From Sporosarcina sp. BP05 (GTDB lineage: Bacteria; Bacillota; Bacilli; Bacillales_A; Planococcaceae), in assembly GCF_014282005.1 (NCBI RefSeq), contig NZ_JACFTD010000005.1:124001-188000 (forward strand): 64,000 nt of DNA, written 5' to 3'. The notes below the pieces were generated by a model, which worked only from the letters and a program-made list of their open reading frames with translations, ran no database searches and was not told the DNA's origin. Shown here piece by piece: positions 43,124-53,045 of the stretch. Made by a program: the position numbers and the translations under genes. Position 1 is the first letter of the stretch, and each line of letters starts with the position of its first letter.

Positions 43124-43942
43124 TTACTTGACCGATCCTTTTACAACGCCGCCAATGATCCATTTTTGTGCAATTAGATAGACAACAACCATCGGAGCCA
43201 ACGCCATTAAATAAGAGGCGAAAGCTAAGTTGTAATCTGTCCCAAATTCTGATTGGAACACATATTGTACAAGTGGTAGTGTGGCATGAGCAGAATCATT
43301 CAATATAATTAACGGCAACAAGAAATCATTCCACGCCCATAAACATGTCAAAATACCAATTGTTGCATTAATCGGCATTAAAAGCGGAAAGATGACTTTC
43401 CAAAATACTTGCCATGTATTGCATCCGTCGATAATGGCGGCCTCTTCCAATTCCACAGGAATTGATCGGATATACCCGACATAAATGAAAATATTTATAG
43501 CCATACCGTACACGACATACAGCAAGATGAGTCCACCTGGATTATTAAGTCCCAGTGCGGATGTTTGCTTTACAATTGGTAGCATGATAATTGGAAATGG
43601 AATAAATAACGCACTGACAAAGTAAAAATATAAGCCTTTAAAGAATTTCTTATGCATATTTCTTGCTACTGCATAGGCCACAAGGGAGTTGGATAAAATT
43701 GTTAATATTAGTGTGGCACCTGTAATAAGCGCACTGTTCTTTAACGCATTAAAAAAGTTCGTTGCCTCAATTGCTCTCGTAAAGTTTTCCCATCGGAATA
43801 CAGTCGGAAATGCAAGTGCAGATTTAGCGAGCTCCTGCGGATTTTTCAGAGCGATTGAGAAGGACATATATAATGGAAAAAGGATAATTAGCGAGCCCAA
43901 AATAATCAGAATTGTGACAGGCCAGTTTGTTCGCTGTTTCAT
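43124..43942 (-). CDS. Sugar ABC transporter permease, MsmG/MalG type
   Basis: 272 residues with six membrane helices. The cytoplasmic loop EEAAIIDGCNTWQVFWKVIFP is the EAA motif that docks to the ATPase. The ATG overlaps the stop of the upstream permease (TAATG), so they are made together. Part of the alpha-galactoside importer; the ATPase must be supplied by MsmX. Confidence 0.94.
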   Translation of the reverse strand: MKQRTNWPVTILIILGSLIILFPLYMSFSIALKNPQELAKSALAFPTVFRWENFTRAIEATNFFNALKNSALITGATLILTILSNSLVAYAVARNMHKKFFKGLYFYFVSALFIPFPIIMLPIVKQTSALGLNNPGGLILLYVVYGMAINIFIYVGYIRSIPVELEEAAIIDGCNTWQVFWKVIFPLLMPINATIGILTCLWAWNDFLLPLIILNDSAHATLPLVQYVFQSEFGTDYNLAFASYLMALAPMVVVYLIAQKWIIGGVVKGSVK

Positions 43943-44871
43943 TACATATCCACCTCCCTTTTTTGCAGGATTTTAAGTTGGAAAATAGAGACAAACATAA
44001 TCAGGAGAAAGTAAATAACGGCGTTCGCTGATTGGAATGCAAATTCTCCACCTTGGAATCCACCTTTATAAATAAGCAGGGAAATGGATGTCGTCGAGTG
44101 ACCTGGTCCTCCACCAGTCATGGCGACAATCTGATCAAACACCATCAAGAAGTTCTTCATCGACAAAACCATATTAATTGTAAAGAATGGAGCAATCATT
44201 GGGAATGTAATTTTCCAAAACTGCTGCCAGTGATTTGCACCATCTAAACCTGATGCTTCATATAAATCACTTGGTACGGTTTGTAATCCTGCAAGGTAAA
44301 GAATGATGTTAAATGCGCAGGCTTGCCAAACGACAACAAGCAAGATACCCACCCATGCATACTTTTCCGAGCCAAGGATATTAACTGTCAAAAAGTCAAT
44401 ATCTAACCGCTCACCAATTGTAGGAAGAATATTCGTGAAAAAGAAGTTAAAAATAAACCCAACAATTAATACACCTAATACGTTAGGGAGGAAGTAAATG
44501 GCTCTGAAAAAGTTACGTCCTTTTATTTTCGCATTCAAGCCAATCGCAACGGCCAAACTAATTACGTTAACAAGAATCGTAGCCATAATGGCAAATGAAA
44601 ACGTGAATATGTACGAATCTTTCACAACTTTGTCTTTAAACAAATGTATATAATTTTTAAAGCCCACAAAGTCATACTCTAAACTGATTCCGTTCCAATT
44701 CGTAAAAGAATAATAGATTCCCTGTAACGCGGGAAAGGTATGAAAAGTAGCAAAAAGCAAAACAGCGGGTATAACCATTGCATAAAAAGCCCAATCTCTT
44801 TTAGTAAACTTCTGCTTCCTCTTTTTACTTGAATCCACAGGGGGAGTCAAAGTAGGACTAGACTTTCCCAT
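43942..44871 (-). CDS. Sugar ABC transporter permease, MsmF/MalF type
   Basis: 309 residues, six membrane helices after a basic N-terminus. The EAA loop reads YEASGLDGANHWQQFWKITF. The ATG at 44871 has a perfect GGAGGA site; an open frame 21 codons upstream is not supported. Coupled to msmG at its 3' end. Confidence 0.94.
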   Translation of the reverse strand: MGKSSPTLTPPVDSSKKRKQKFTKRDWAFYAMVIPAVLLFATFHTFPALQGIYYSFTNWNGISLEYDFVGFKNYIHLFKDKVVKDSYIFTFSFAIMATILVNVISLAVAIGLNAKIKGRNFFRAIYFLPNVLGVLIVGFIFNFFFTNILPTIGERLDIDFLTVNILGSEKYAWVGILLVVVWQACAFNIILYLAGLQTVPSDLYEASGLDGANHWQQFWKITFPMIAPFFTINMVLSMKNFLMVFDQIVAMTGGGPGHSTTSISLLIYKGGFQGGEFAFQSANAVIYFLLIMFVSIFQLKILQKREVDM

Positions 44872-44933
44872 TATTATTCCTCCTTCCTTATAAAAGGAAG
44901 AGAAACTGAAATTAACCAATTTCTCTTTTGGCA

Positions 44934-46169
44934 TTACTTTCGATCTTCAACTTTTTCCCAGTCTTTTTGCATTGTATCTAAAAATGCAGCTACATTTTTA
45001 TTTTGAGCTAATATTTGTAGAGACTGATCAGCTGTGACACCTACTGGTATATAATGGTCAGGAAAATCAACTAGTGCCCCTTTTGCAAAGCTTTCTTTCA
45101 GGCCTTCAAGTGATGGTTCCTCTTGTGTGATTCCTTTTAGCGCTGGGAATGCATTTTGTTCTTGAATATACATTGTAATATTTTCTTCTTTTAATAGAAA
45201 TTCGATAAATTTCTGCGCTTCTTCAGGATGCTTCGATGATGCGCCTATACTTAGAAGTAAATCTATACCAGAAACTACTTTACTTTCACCTGGCGTATTT
45301 GTTAGTGGATAAGGGAAAACTCCTAGATCAATAGCAGGATTCGCTTTTTTAATTTCAGGAATTGCCCAAATACCTTGTAAGTACATGGCACTTTCTCCAT
45401 TTCCGAAGGCGGTGTTCCCATCATTGTAAGCGACACCTTGTTGGTTTTTATGCCCGTAATCGAGCAACTGCACAAATTTTTCCGCTGCTTCTTTATATCT
45501 TGTTCCAACGAGCACCTTTCCTTTATTTAATTCATCATAAAAATCATCGCCTTGTGTATTTGCCGCAAGTACATTAAAGGCTGGGAGTGTTGTCCATGCA
45601 TCTTTAAATGTGAAATAGAAAGGAGTTTGTCCTGATTTCTTCACATTTTCTGCAACCGTAATAAATTCATCCCATGTTGTCGGGACCTCGAGTCCTAACT
45701 CTTTAAAGATCGCTTTGTTATAAATAACACCTACCGCATTAGCTACATAAGGAACTGCATAAATTTCGTCTAATCCTGTGACATCCTTCAACATTTGCAA
45801 GTAAGCAGGTTGAACTTTATCTAGGTTTTCATCGTTTGTCATATCTTTGTAAACTCCTGCTTTTGATAGTTCTTTAAAGTTATTGTTGGCGCCAATTCCA
45901 ATGATATCGGGAATATCACTTTTCATGACTCTCGTTTTCAAAACCACTTCTGCTTCTGGCGGACTTACTTGTTCGACCTTAATCGTTGGATTTTCCTCCT
46001 CGAACTTCGCAATCAATTTAGCGAAAGTAGGAATAGCTTCACTTTTATATTGAAAAAACTCAATCTTTACTTCGTCACTTTTGGAATTAGAGCCACTTTC
46101 ACTAGAGCAACCGGCAAATAGAACAACTGATAGGACACCCGCTACGAGTAACAAAATCTTTTTTTTCAT
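44934..46169 (-). CDS. Sugar ABC transporter substrate-binding lipoprotein, MsmE type
   Basis: 411 residues. Signal peptide with lipobox LFAGC (Cys about 19), a Ser-rich linker, then a type-1 extracellular solute-binding fold (VEQVSPPEAEVVLKTRVMKS, YAVPYVANAVGVIYNKAIFK, GESAMYLQGIWAIPEI). Likely ligand raffinose/melibiose, inferred from the GH36 gene in the operon; the ligand itself is not readable. ATG at 46169 with GGAGG, 31 bases after the regulator gene. Confidence 0.93.
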   Translation of the reverse strand: MKKKILLLVAGVLSVVLFAGCSSESGSNSKSDEVKIEFFQYKSEAIPTFAKLIAKFEEENPTIKVEQVSPPEAEVVLKTRVMKSDIPDIIGIGANNNFKELSKAGVYKDMTNDENLDKVQPAYLQMLKDVTGLDEIYAVPYVANAVGVIYNKAIFKELGLEVPTTWDEFITVAENVKKSGQTPFYFTFKDAWTTLPAFNVLAANTQGDDFYDELNKGKVLVGTRYKEAAEKFVQLLDYGHKNQQGVAYNDGNTAFGNGESAMYLQGIWAIPEIKKANPAIDLGVFPYPLTNTPGESKVVSGIDLLLSIGASSKHPEEAQKFIEFLLKEENITMYIQEQNAFPALKGITQEEPSLEGLKESFAKGALVDFPDHYIPVGVTADQSLQILAQNKNVAAFLDTMQKDWEKVEDRK

Positions 46170-46200
46170 ATTTAAAATCCTCCAATACATTTTTTTTGTT

Positions 46201-47232
<1,032 letters not shown>

Positions 47233-47243
47233 TCAACTTCCTT

Positions 47244-47266
47244 CTTTAGTAAAGTTAACTAAACGC
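47244..47266. promoter_or_regulatory. Operator-like palindrome at the transcription start of the LacI operon
   Basis: TTTAGTAAAGTTAACTAAA (an imperfect palindrome) lies just after the predicted -10 box, where a repressor would block transcription. It shares GTTTAGTTAAC, in opposite orientation, with 47522-47532. Confidence 0.5.
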
Positions 47267-47275
47267 ATTAAAGGT

Positions 47276-47304
47276 AATATATCAAATAATCTAACTATTT
47301 GCAA
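47276..47304 (-). promoter_or_regulatory. Promoter of the LacI-msmEFG-aga operon with a cre-like overlap
   Basis: TTGCAA (47299-47304), 17 bases, TATATT (47276-47281) on the minus strand. The -35 box overlaps GAAAACGCTTGCA, which fits the CcpA cre consensus except for two bases at one end; catabolite repression is therefore likely. Confidence 0.65.
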
Positions 47305-47520
47305 GCGTTTTCTCGAAAAAGCATAGTATTTAATAGTTTATCTAGAATGTATATGTTATCTAATTCTAAAGAACACCGATTTAGCTCTATGCCATGCCTC
47401 TCTCGAGCTTCTCGCCGGTGTTACAGCTTCAGGTGTACCGTTAAGCCCCTATGCTAAGTTTACATATGAAATTTAATACTACGACCTATATAGTCAATAT
47501 TCCGGGATTCAAAATACATT

Positions 47521-47552
47521 TGTTTAGTTAACAAATGGTTCTGTTTACTAAA
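47521..47552. promoter_or_regulatory. Second operator-like site upstream of the LacI operon
   Basis: GTTTAGTTAAC ... GTTTACTAAA, the same half-sites as at 47244-47266 but about 260 bases farther upstream. Two such sites could allow looping by a tetrameric LacI-type repressor. The DNA between 47317 and 47520 contains no gene I can support. Confidence 0.4.
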
Positions 47553-47742
47553 ATACATTTTTGAGGGAATAGGATTTTCTATGGTGACTATTTCTAGGAA
47601 ATAGTTCGCGCTTCTCTTGGCAAATCCCCTGGAGAATATAGAAATACTAATTCATCTATCACAGTAGATTATCAAATTGGTGATTATTAACTCCTAACTT
47701 TTTTAAAAACACCGAGAGTTGAAGACAAAAATCACCTTCTAT

Positions 47743-47781
47743 ACAAAAAGTCCCTTACACCATAATCGGTGTAAGGGACTC
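47743..47781 (-). terminator. Terminator-like palindrome
   Basis: AGTCCCTTACACC and GGTGTAAGGGACT form a perfect 13-pair stem, followed on the minus strand by TTTTTGTAT. It would end transcripts from the decayed region at 47755-47942 or read-through from pgcA. Confidence 0.75.
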
Positions 47782-47942
47782 ACTTTTTCCAAAATAAGGA
47801 GAAAGCGTATCTTGAACTCCTTTCAATTCCACATTTTTAGTAACTTCCCAGCTATCGCTAAGATATTTTCTGGTAGTTCGTTAGATAGATTTCTCCTGCC
47901 TGAAAAATCAGCACCTGTAGACGGGCCATTATAGAATTTCAT
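47755..47942 (-). pseudogene. Small decayed coding region, unknown
   Basis: An ATG at 47942 gives MKFYNGPSTGADFSGRRNLS, then the likely continuation shifts frame to YLSDSWEVTKNVELKGVQDT and stops at 47755 inside the terminator stem. No ribosome site is visible. I do not recognise the protein. Confidence 0.25.
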
Positions 47943-48018
47943 CGCTTATTGTAATAAGTGATAAAGCAAGTTGAATCGATGATACCATTTCAACATTCCT
48001 AATTTATAAATTTCCTTA

Positions 48019-49752
48019 TTATAAGCTAGAAGTTAACCTTTCAACAATCGTCATGACGGCTGCTTTTAATTCTGCTAAAACCTCATCACTTTCAACTTTC
48101 GTTTCACCCTTCACCCCGAAGTAGAACTTGATTTTAGGTTCTGTTCCAGATGGGCGGATGGCAAACCATGCATCATTAGACAACTTGAATTTAAGCGCAT
48201 TCGCAATAGGTAAATCGAGTGGATGCTGATCTCCTGTTTCAACGACAACAGAATTACCGGATGCATAATCTTCAATTATTGAAAGGGGTTGAGTAAATTC
48301 TCTTACAAATGATGTCGACCGGAAATAATTTACGATTTCATCAATCTTCACCATGCCAGTCTTCCCTCTTAGCGTTATCGATTCCAAACCTTCTTGGTAA
48401 TAGCCATGCTCTTCATACAGTGCATGTAGCCCTTCCAATAATGTTTGTCCGTTTGCTTTATAACTTGCAGCCACTTCAGCAATTAATACAGAAGCTTGAA
48501 CGGCGTCTTTATCCCGTACGAAATCGCCAATCAAATAGCCATAGCTCTCCTCATAGCCAAATAAGAAAGTTGACTCTGCAGTTTCTTCAAATTCTAACAC
48601 TTTTTCACTGATAAATTTAAACCCTGTCAATACATCTATCGTTTTAACTCCATACTTGTCTGCAATGGCCTTGCCAAGCTCTGATGTGACAATTGTCTTT
48701 AAAACAACACCGTTTTCCGGCATTGCATTACGGTCTGATTTATCTTCCAACAATGCATTTACGAGTAATGCACCAATCTGGTTGCCCGTTAAAAAAATAT
48801 AGTCGCCATCTAAATCTCGGACTGCCACACCCATTCGGTCTGCGTCCGGATCCGTCGCTATGAGTAGATCCGCTTTCACTTTATGTCCATAGGTAAGTGC
48901 CATTTCAAAAGCTTGTGGATCTTCAGGGTTTGGATACTTGACGGTCGTAAATTTCGGATCTGGAATTGCCTGTTCGCTGACGATGGTTACGTTCGTGAAG
49001 CCCGCTACCTCTAGTCCTTTACAAACTAATTTCCCACCAGCCCCGTGAAGTGGGGAATAAACAATCGAGAGACTCTTATCTAGTTTCCCACCTAAAAGAA
49101 TTCCATCTAAATGCAATAAATAACGATCGCTCATTTCATGTCCCAAATAAGTAAGTAGCCCCACTTCTAAGAGATAAGCTTCTTCCGCTACCTCTACCGA
49201 AAATAGATCACCGATACTCTCCGTATGTGTAGTAATCGCAGTTGCAGCTTCTAAAGTAACTTGTCCACCGTCTTCTCCGTACACCTTCAGTCCGTTGTAT
49301 TCTGACGGATTATGACTTGCTGTAATGACAATTCCTGAAAACGTATTCAATTCGCGTACTGCAAAAGATAACAATGGAGTAGATTGCAGTTCGTCAAACA
49401 AATAGGATCGAATACCATTGAATCCAAGAACTTTCGCCACTTCAAGACCAAATTCCGCAGATTGGTGCCTAGAATCATAAGCAATGACGACGCCTCTATT
49501 TCTCGCAGCCTCCCCACAGCTATTAATATAAGAAACAAGCCCAAGTGCCGCCTTCCTTACAGTGTAGATATTCACCCGATTCGTACCAAACCCGAGTTCT
49601 CCGCGCAGGCCTGCCGTGCCGAATGAGAGGTTTTTATAAAAACTGTCTTCCAATAATTCTTGATTTTTTTCTTCAACCATAAGTTGCTGTTTTAGTCTAA
49701 CTTCTAGAAACTCTTGATTAAGCCATTTTTCTGCTTCAACTTGCCACGTCAT
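48019..49752 (-). CDS. pgcA: Alpha-phosphoglucomutase / phosphomannomutase
   Basis: Interconverts glucose-1-phosphate and glucose-6-phosphate, the exit step of the Leloir pathway and the entry to UDP-glucose and wall teichoic acid. 577 residues of the Bacillus PgcA type: FGTAGLRGELGFGTNRVN, the phosphoserine loop TASHNPSEYNG, the metal loop DPDADRMG and the sugar-binding GYEESYGY plus RPSGTEPKIKFY. ATG with a GGAGGT site. Links the galKETM cluster to glycolysis. Confidence 0.95.
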   Translation of the reverse strand: MTWQVEAEKWLNQEFLEVRLKQQLMVEEKNQELLEDSFYKNLSFGTAGLRGELGFGTNRVNIYTVRKAALGLVSYINSCGEAARNRGVVIAYDSRHQSAEFGLEVAKVLGFNGIRSYLFDELQSTPLLSFAVRELNTFSGIVITASHNPSEYNGLKVYGEDGGQVTLEAATAITTHTESIGDLFSVEVAEEAYLLEVGLLTYLGHEMSDRYLLHLDGILLGGKLDKSLSIVYSPLHGAGGKLVCKGLEVAGFTNVTIVSEQAIPDPKFTTVKYPNPEDPQAFEMALTYGHKVKADLLIATDPDADRMGVAVRDLDGDYIFLTGNQIGALLVNALLEDKSDRNAMPENGVVLKTIVTSELGKAIADKYGVKTIDVLTGFKFISEKVLEFEETAESTFLFGYEESYGYLIGDFVRDKDAVQASVLIAEVAASYKANGQTLLEGLHALYEEHGYYQEGLESITLRGKTGMVKIDEIVNYFRSTSFVREFTQPLSIIEDYASGNSVVVETGDQHPLDLPIANALKFKLSNDAWFAIRPSGTEPKIKFYFGVKGETKVESDEVLAELKAAVMTIVERLTSSL

Positions 49753-49835
49753 ATGAATTACCTCCTAAAATAATGATAATAAATCGATCTATTCGGACTC
49801 TTCGCATAGCTATCTATCCTAGTTTAGTAGAAAAT

Positions 49836-50996
49836 TCAATTCGGGTCAAATACATCTACTAAAAGTAAAGACACAGCACCAATAAGTGTTGCATCAACAC
49901 CAAGTTTAGTAATGGTTACTTCAGTCTGTTTTGCCCGCGGTGTCAATGCACATTCTTCAATCGTTTCTAGTATGACTGGTAAAATAAGTTCTTTGGCCTT
50001 TGTTACTCCACCACCAAGAACAATTTTTTGCGGATTAATAATATGTATTAAATTTGTTAAACCTATCCCAATCAGTCTTCCAGTTTCCTTAAGTATGGTC
50101 GCAAATTTTTCATTACCACCTATAGCTAATTCATAGACTTTCTCCGCCGTGAAAGTTTCTTTGGGCATATCCTTCATTGCTCGTCTAGCAATTGCTGGGC
50201 CGGTTGTAAACGTTTGCAAACATCCACGATTACCACATGCACAAATTTCTCCGTACAAATCGATTGTCATATGCCCCACTTCTCCAGCAATATCTTGTGC
50301 CCCGTGGTACAACTTTCCATCAATGACAAGCCCAGCTCCAACACCACGTCCAATATTCATAACCAACATACTTAATAATTCACCATGATTTCCAAACCAG
50401 GATTCTCCAAGTGCCATTGCGCGTGCATCATTTTCTACTTTGACTTCTAATTCAAATTCCTTTTCAAGTTCTTCCTTAATCGGAATATTTGTCAAACCTA
50501 AAATTGGAGCAAACAGAGAAGTACCTGTTTCAACGTCAACAACACCATGCATTGCAACACCTATACCAATAACTTTTTTGCTAGTAGAGGATGTACTTTT
50601 TAAACAACTGTGAATACAATCTTTTAAAACAGTCAGAAACTTGGCATTTGTTATCGGTGTGGTCAACTTCCTTGAAGTTCGCTTTATAATTTCCCCAGAT
50701 AAATCGGTAAGGACACACTCTATTATTTCCGGTCCCGCGTCTACTCCAACAACATAGAATCCTTGATTATTGATTAAGAGCATCGTTGGCTTTCGGCCAC
50801 CTTGAGACTCACCAAGCTTGCTTTCTATCACAATCCCTTGATCAATCAACTCTTTTACATTACCACTGACTGTTGGTGGCGTTAATTTTGTCTCTTTGGC
50901 AATTTGCGCCCTAGAGATGGGTGAGTCAGTTCGTATTTTATTTAATATAATTGACTTATTTACTGATTTCATCCACTGGAATGTGCCTTGCCGCAT
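49836..50996 (-). CDS. ROK-family transcriptional repressor (XylR/NagC-like)
   Basis: 386 residues. An N-terminal winged helix (ISRAQIAKETKLTPPTVSGN) precedes a ROK sugar-binding domain with GVDAGPEIIECVLTDLSGE, GIGVAMHGVVD, the zinc motif CACGNRGCLQTF and NIIHIINPQKIVLGGG-like sequence. Probably a sugar-responsive repressor; nearby pgcA, gnd and gal genes are candidate targets. ATG at 50996 right after GGGGGG; the frame extends upstream without a start signal. Confidence 0.9.
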   Translation of the reverse strand: MRQGTFQWMKSVNKSIILNKIRTDSPISRAQIAKETKLTPPTVSGNVKELIDQGIVIESKLGESQGGRKPTMLLINNQGFYVVGVDAGPEIIECVLTDLSGEIIKRTSRKLTTPITNAKFLTVLKDCIHSCLKSTSSTSKKVIGIGVAMHGVVDVETGTSLFAPILGLTNIPIKEELEKEFELEVKVENDARAMALGESWFGNHGELLSMLVMNIGRGVGAGLVIDGKLYHGAQDIAGEVGHMTIDLYGEICACGNRGCLQTFTTGPAIARRAMKDMPKETFTAEKVYELAIGGNEKFATILKETGRLIGIGLTNLIHIINPQKIVLGGGVTKAKELILPVILETIEECALTPRAKQTEVTITKLGVDATLIGAVSLLLVDVFDPN

Positions 50997-51084
50997 ATTA
51001 GCCCCCCTATTATTATAACAATCAAAGTGACAGAACAGGGACATCCCTACTTTGTTGATAGTACAAATATTTTCACTATCAACC

Positions 51085-51116
51085 AAAGCGGTTTTTCAAG
51101 CTAGGAAAAACCACTT
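51085..51116. repeat. Inverted repeat upstream of the ROK gene
   Basis: AAAGCGGTTTTTC and GAAAAACCACTTT, with one mismatch and a 6-base spacer, about 90 bases before the ROK start. It may be the operator of this repressor. The rest of 50997-51453 shows no gene. Confidence 0.45.
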
Positions 51117-51453
51117 TAACTAGGGGATATATATTAACCCCTGCAGTTACTATGACTTTACGCCTTTACTTAAAGAGCTAAACTTCCTAAAGCCATTTTA
51201 TCAAATATACGAAACGCTCTTTAGCTTTTATACTATCACTAATCTCTTTAGTCGAATACACGGATAATTTAGTTTATGTTACAAAAAGTTCGAATTTACA
51301 CTCAGTTTTCCCGATTGACTTTGCCAGCATAAATTCTAGACTAATTAATTCTTCATTTCATCCAAATGCAGGGAAGTATAATCTCTTTTCTGTAAATCAG
51401 TAACTTCATAATAGGTAGTCAAAAAATCGAATGTAGAACTAGTGCTTATTGTA

Positions 51454-51606
51454 TTAAACCAAGCCCATTTCGATTAGCCAAGCTCGCGCAGTGGTCTCTG
51501 TGCGATTGTCATTTTCTTGCGCACGAACATCGTTTGTAAACACCTCATCAACAGAATTTTCAAATAAACTTGTTAAGTTTGCCTGTTTAGAATCACTATA
51601 GGACTC
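51454..51606 (-). pseudogene. C-terminal remnant of an unknown gene
   Basis: About 50 codons remain open: SKQANLTSLFENSVDEVFTN, then RAQENDNRTETTARAW and LIEMGLV before a TAA at 51454. A TGA lies upstream and no start with a ribosome site exists. It has the look of the end of a real protein, family not recognised. The upstream 110 bases, toward the HAD gene, hold only AT-rich DNA. Confidence 0.35.
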
Positions 51607-51775
51607 GTTAGGTCATTTTCCTCACTGACTAGCATTTTCAATCATTCCCTTAGAATCTTCATATTCTCAATATTTTTTAGGCTAGGGTTAGGAAAAACTC
51701 TGCCGAATTGGTAAGTTGATATTTATCGTATTCATTGGTATCATCAGTCTCTATGTACTAAGAAAGGGGACAATT

Positions 51776-52642
51776 ATGATACGCCTAATTGCAATTGATA
51801 TGGATGGAACAATATTGAGTCCTGACCACACCATCAGTACTAAAAACAAACAAGCGATTTTAGCTGCACAGTCCAATGGTATTGAGGTTGTAATCGCTAC
51901 TGGAAGAGGTTTCTCAGAGGCCTATGGTCCTATTAGTGATAGTGGTTTGAATCTTTCATACATTTGTCTTAATGGAGCAGAAATTAGAGATGCATTTGGG
52001 AATTTGATTTCTGCAACCCATATAGTCGAAAATAACATCACAAAAATAACATCTATTTTAGATGCTCACACAATAGATTATCAATTATTTATTGATACGC
52101 TAATTTATATTAATAGTATTGAAGATCAAATCGATACTTTCATTCAACTTGCTGAAGCAGCTAATCAAATCCCCGCAGTGGATAAAATCCGGCAAGAAGT
52201 AATGGATAGAGTAGAACAAGGCTATATCCGCCAAGTTGATTCTTATGATGAGCTCATTAACCAACGCGGAAGTGAAATTTATAAAGTATTTGGAACGTCT
52301 TTTAATAGAGCGAATTTGGATAAGGCTAGAAAAGCACTTCAACTATTACCTGGACTTGCTATCAGTTCTTCAGGGGCGGGAAATCTAGAGATTACAGCTA
52401 TCAATGCGCAAAAAGGAATAGCAGTTGAAAAATATGCCAAGAGTAAGGGAATTGCAATGGCTAATGTCATGGTAATAGGTGATAGCTATAATGATTTATC
52501 AATGATGGAACGTGCAGGACGCTCTGTTGCTATGGGTAATGCCCCTGCAGAAATTAAAGCTGCTTGCACTGAAATTACAACCACTAATGAACATGATGGT
52601 GTTGGATTGGCAATCGAAGCTATCTTGCAACCTCAGGTTTAA
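51776..52642 (+). CDS. Cof-type HAD-IIB sugar phosphatase (YidA-like)
   Basis: 288 residues. HAD motifs: DMDGTIL (nucleophile Asp8), VVIATGRG, the lysine in AQKGIAVEKYA and GDSYNDLSMMERAG. The large C2B cap makes it a Cof/YidA-type phosphatase acting on sugar phosphates or cofactors; the exact substrate is unknown. ATG at 51776 with AAAGGGG. Ends at a strong terminator. Confidence 0.9.
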   Translation: MIRLIAIDMDGTILSPDHTISTKNKQAILAAQSNGIEVVIATGRGFSEAYGPISDSGLNLSYICLNGAEIRDAFGNLISATHIVENNITKITSILDAHTIDYQLFIDTLIYINSIEDQIDTFIQLAEAANQIPAVDKIRQEVMDRVEQGYIRQVDSYDELINQRGSEIYKVFGTSFNRANLDKARKALQLLPGLAISSSGAGNLEITAINAQKGIAVEKYAKSKGIAMANVMVIGDSYNDLSMMERAGRSVAMGNAPAEIKAACTEITTTNEHDGVGLAIEAILQPQV

Positions 52643-52653
52643 CTTAAAATAAA

Positions 52654-52700
52654 CCTCCTTCATTTGAGCAACCTCTCAAATGAAGGAGGATTTTCTTTGT
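52654..52700 (+). terminator. Terminator of the HAD phosphatase gene
   Basis: CCTCCTTCATTTGAG / CTCAAATGAAGGAGG, a perfect 15-pair stem followed by ATTTTCTTTGTT. Confidence 0.88.
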
Positions 52701-52830
52701 TAATTTTATTTAAGAGAAAAAATCGGTTAATATAGAAAAGCTTTGGATTCTTCTCCAAAGCTTTTCTACTTAATCTAAGCGTTAAATATGAAGTTCCTTT
52801 ATTCATTACGTCACTTAATTCTTCATTCTT

Positions 52831-52983
52831 TTCAAATCCAGCATCAATACGAACAAGTACACCTGTAACAAAGCTTAATGCCCAACTTGATGCAAGGCAA
52901 ACGACAATTTCGTTCAATTCTTCCGAATCACCAAAACGATTCAAAGGCGTATGCCCCATAATCGACGAAATTCTATCTAAAAA
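52831..52983 (-). pseudogene. C-terminal remnant of a short-chain dehydrogenase
   Basis: The minus strand reads MGHTPLNRFGDSEELNEIVV, CLASSWALSFVTGVLVRIDA, GF: the typical last 50 residues of SDR enzymes such as gluconate 5-dehydrogenase or mannonate/fructuronate reductase. Codons after GFE are unrelated filler and the catalytic N-terminal part is missing. It lies between the HAD gene and gnd. Confidence 0.8.
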
Positions 52984-53045
52984 AAATAGCGATAAAAATC
53001 AATTGGAATCAACCTCCCCTGCAATAGGGCTCTGTACTTTTCCTT

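Noticed and set aside
47380-47470. Possible protein fragment on the minus strand (SREAWHRAKSVFFR)
   Set aside because: Short, no start or stop context and no family recognised; not enough to call a gene.
52660-52959. A complete 99-codon gene on the minus strand
   Set aside because: Only the first third matches an SDR C-terminus; the rest crosses the HAD gene terminator, so it is a remnant plus chance open frame.
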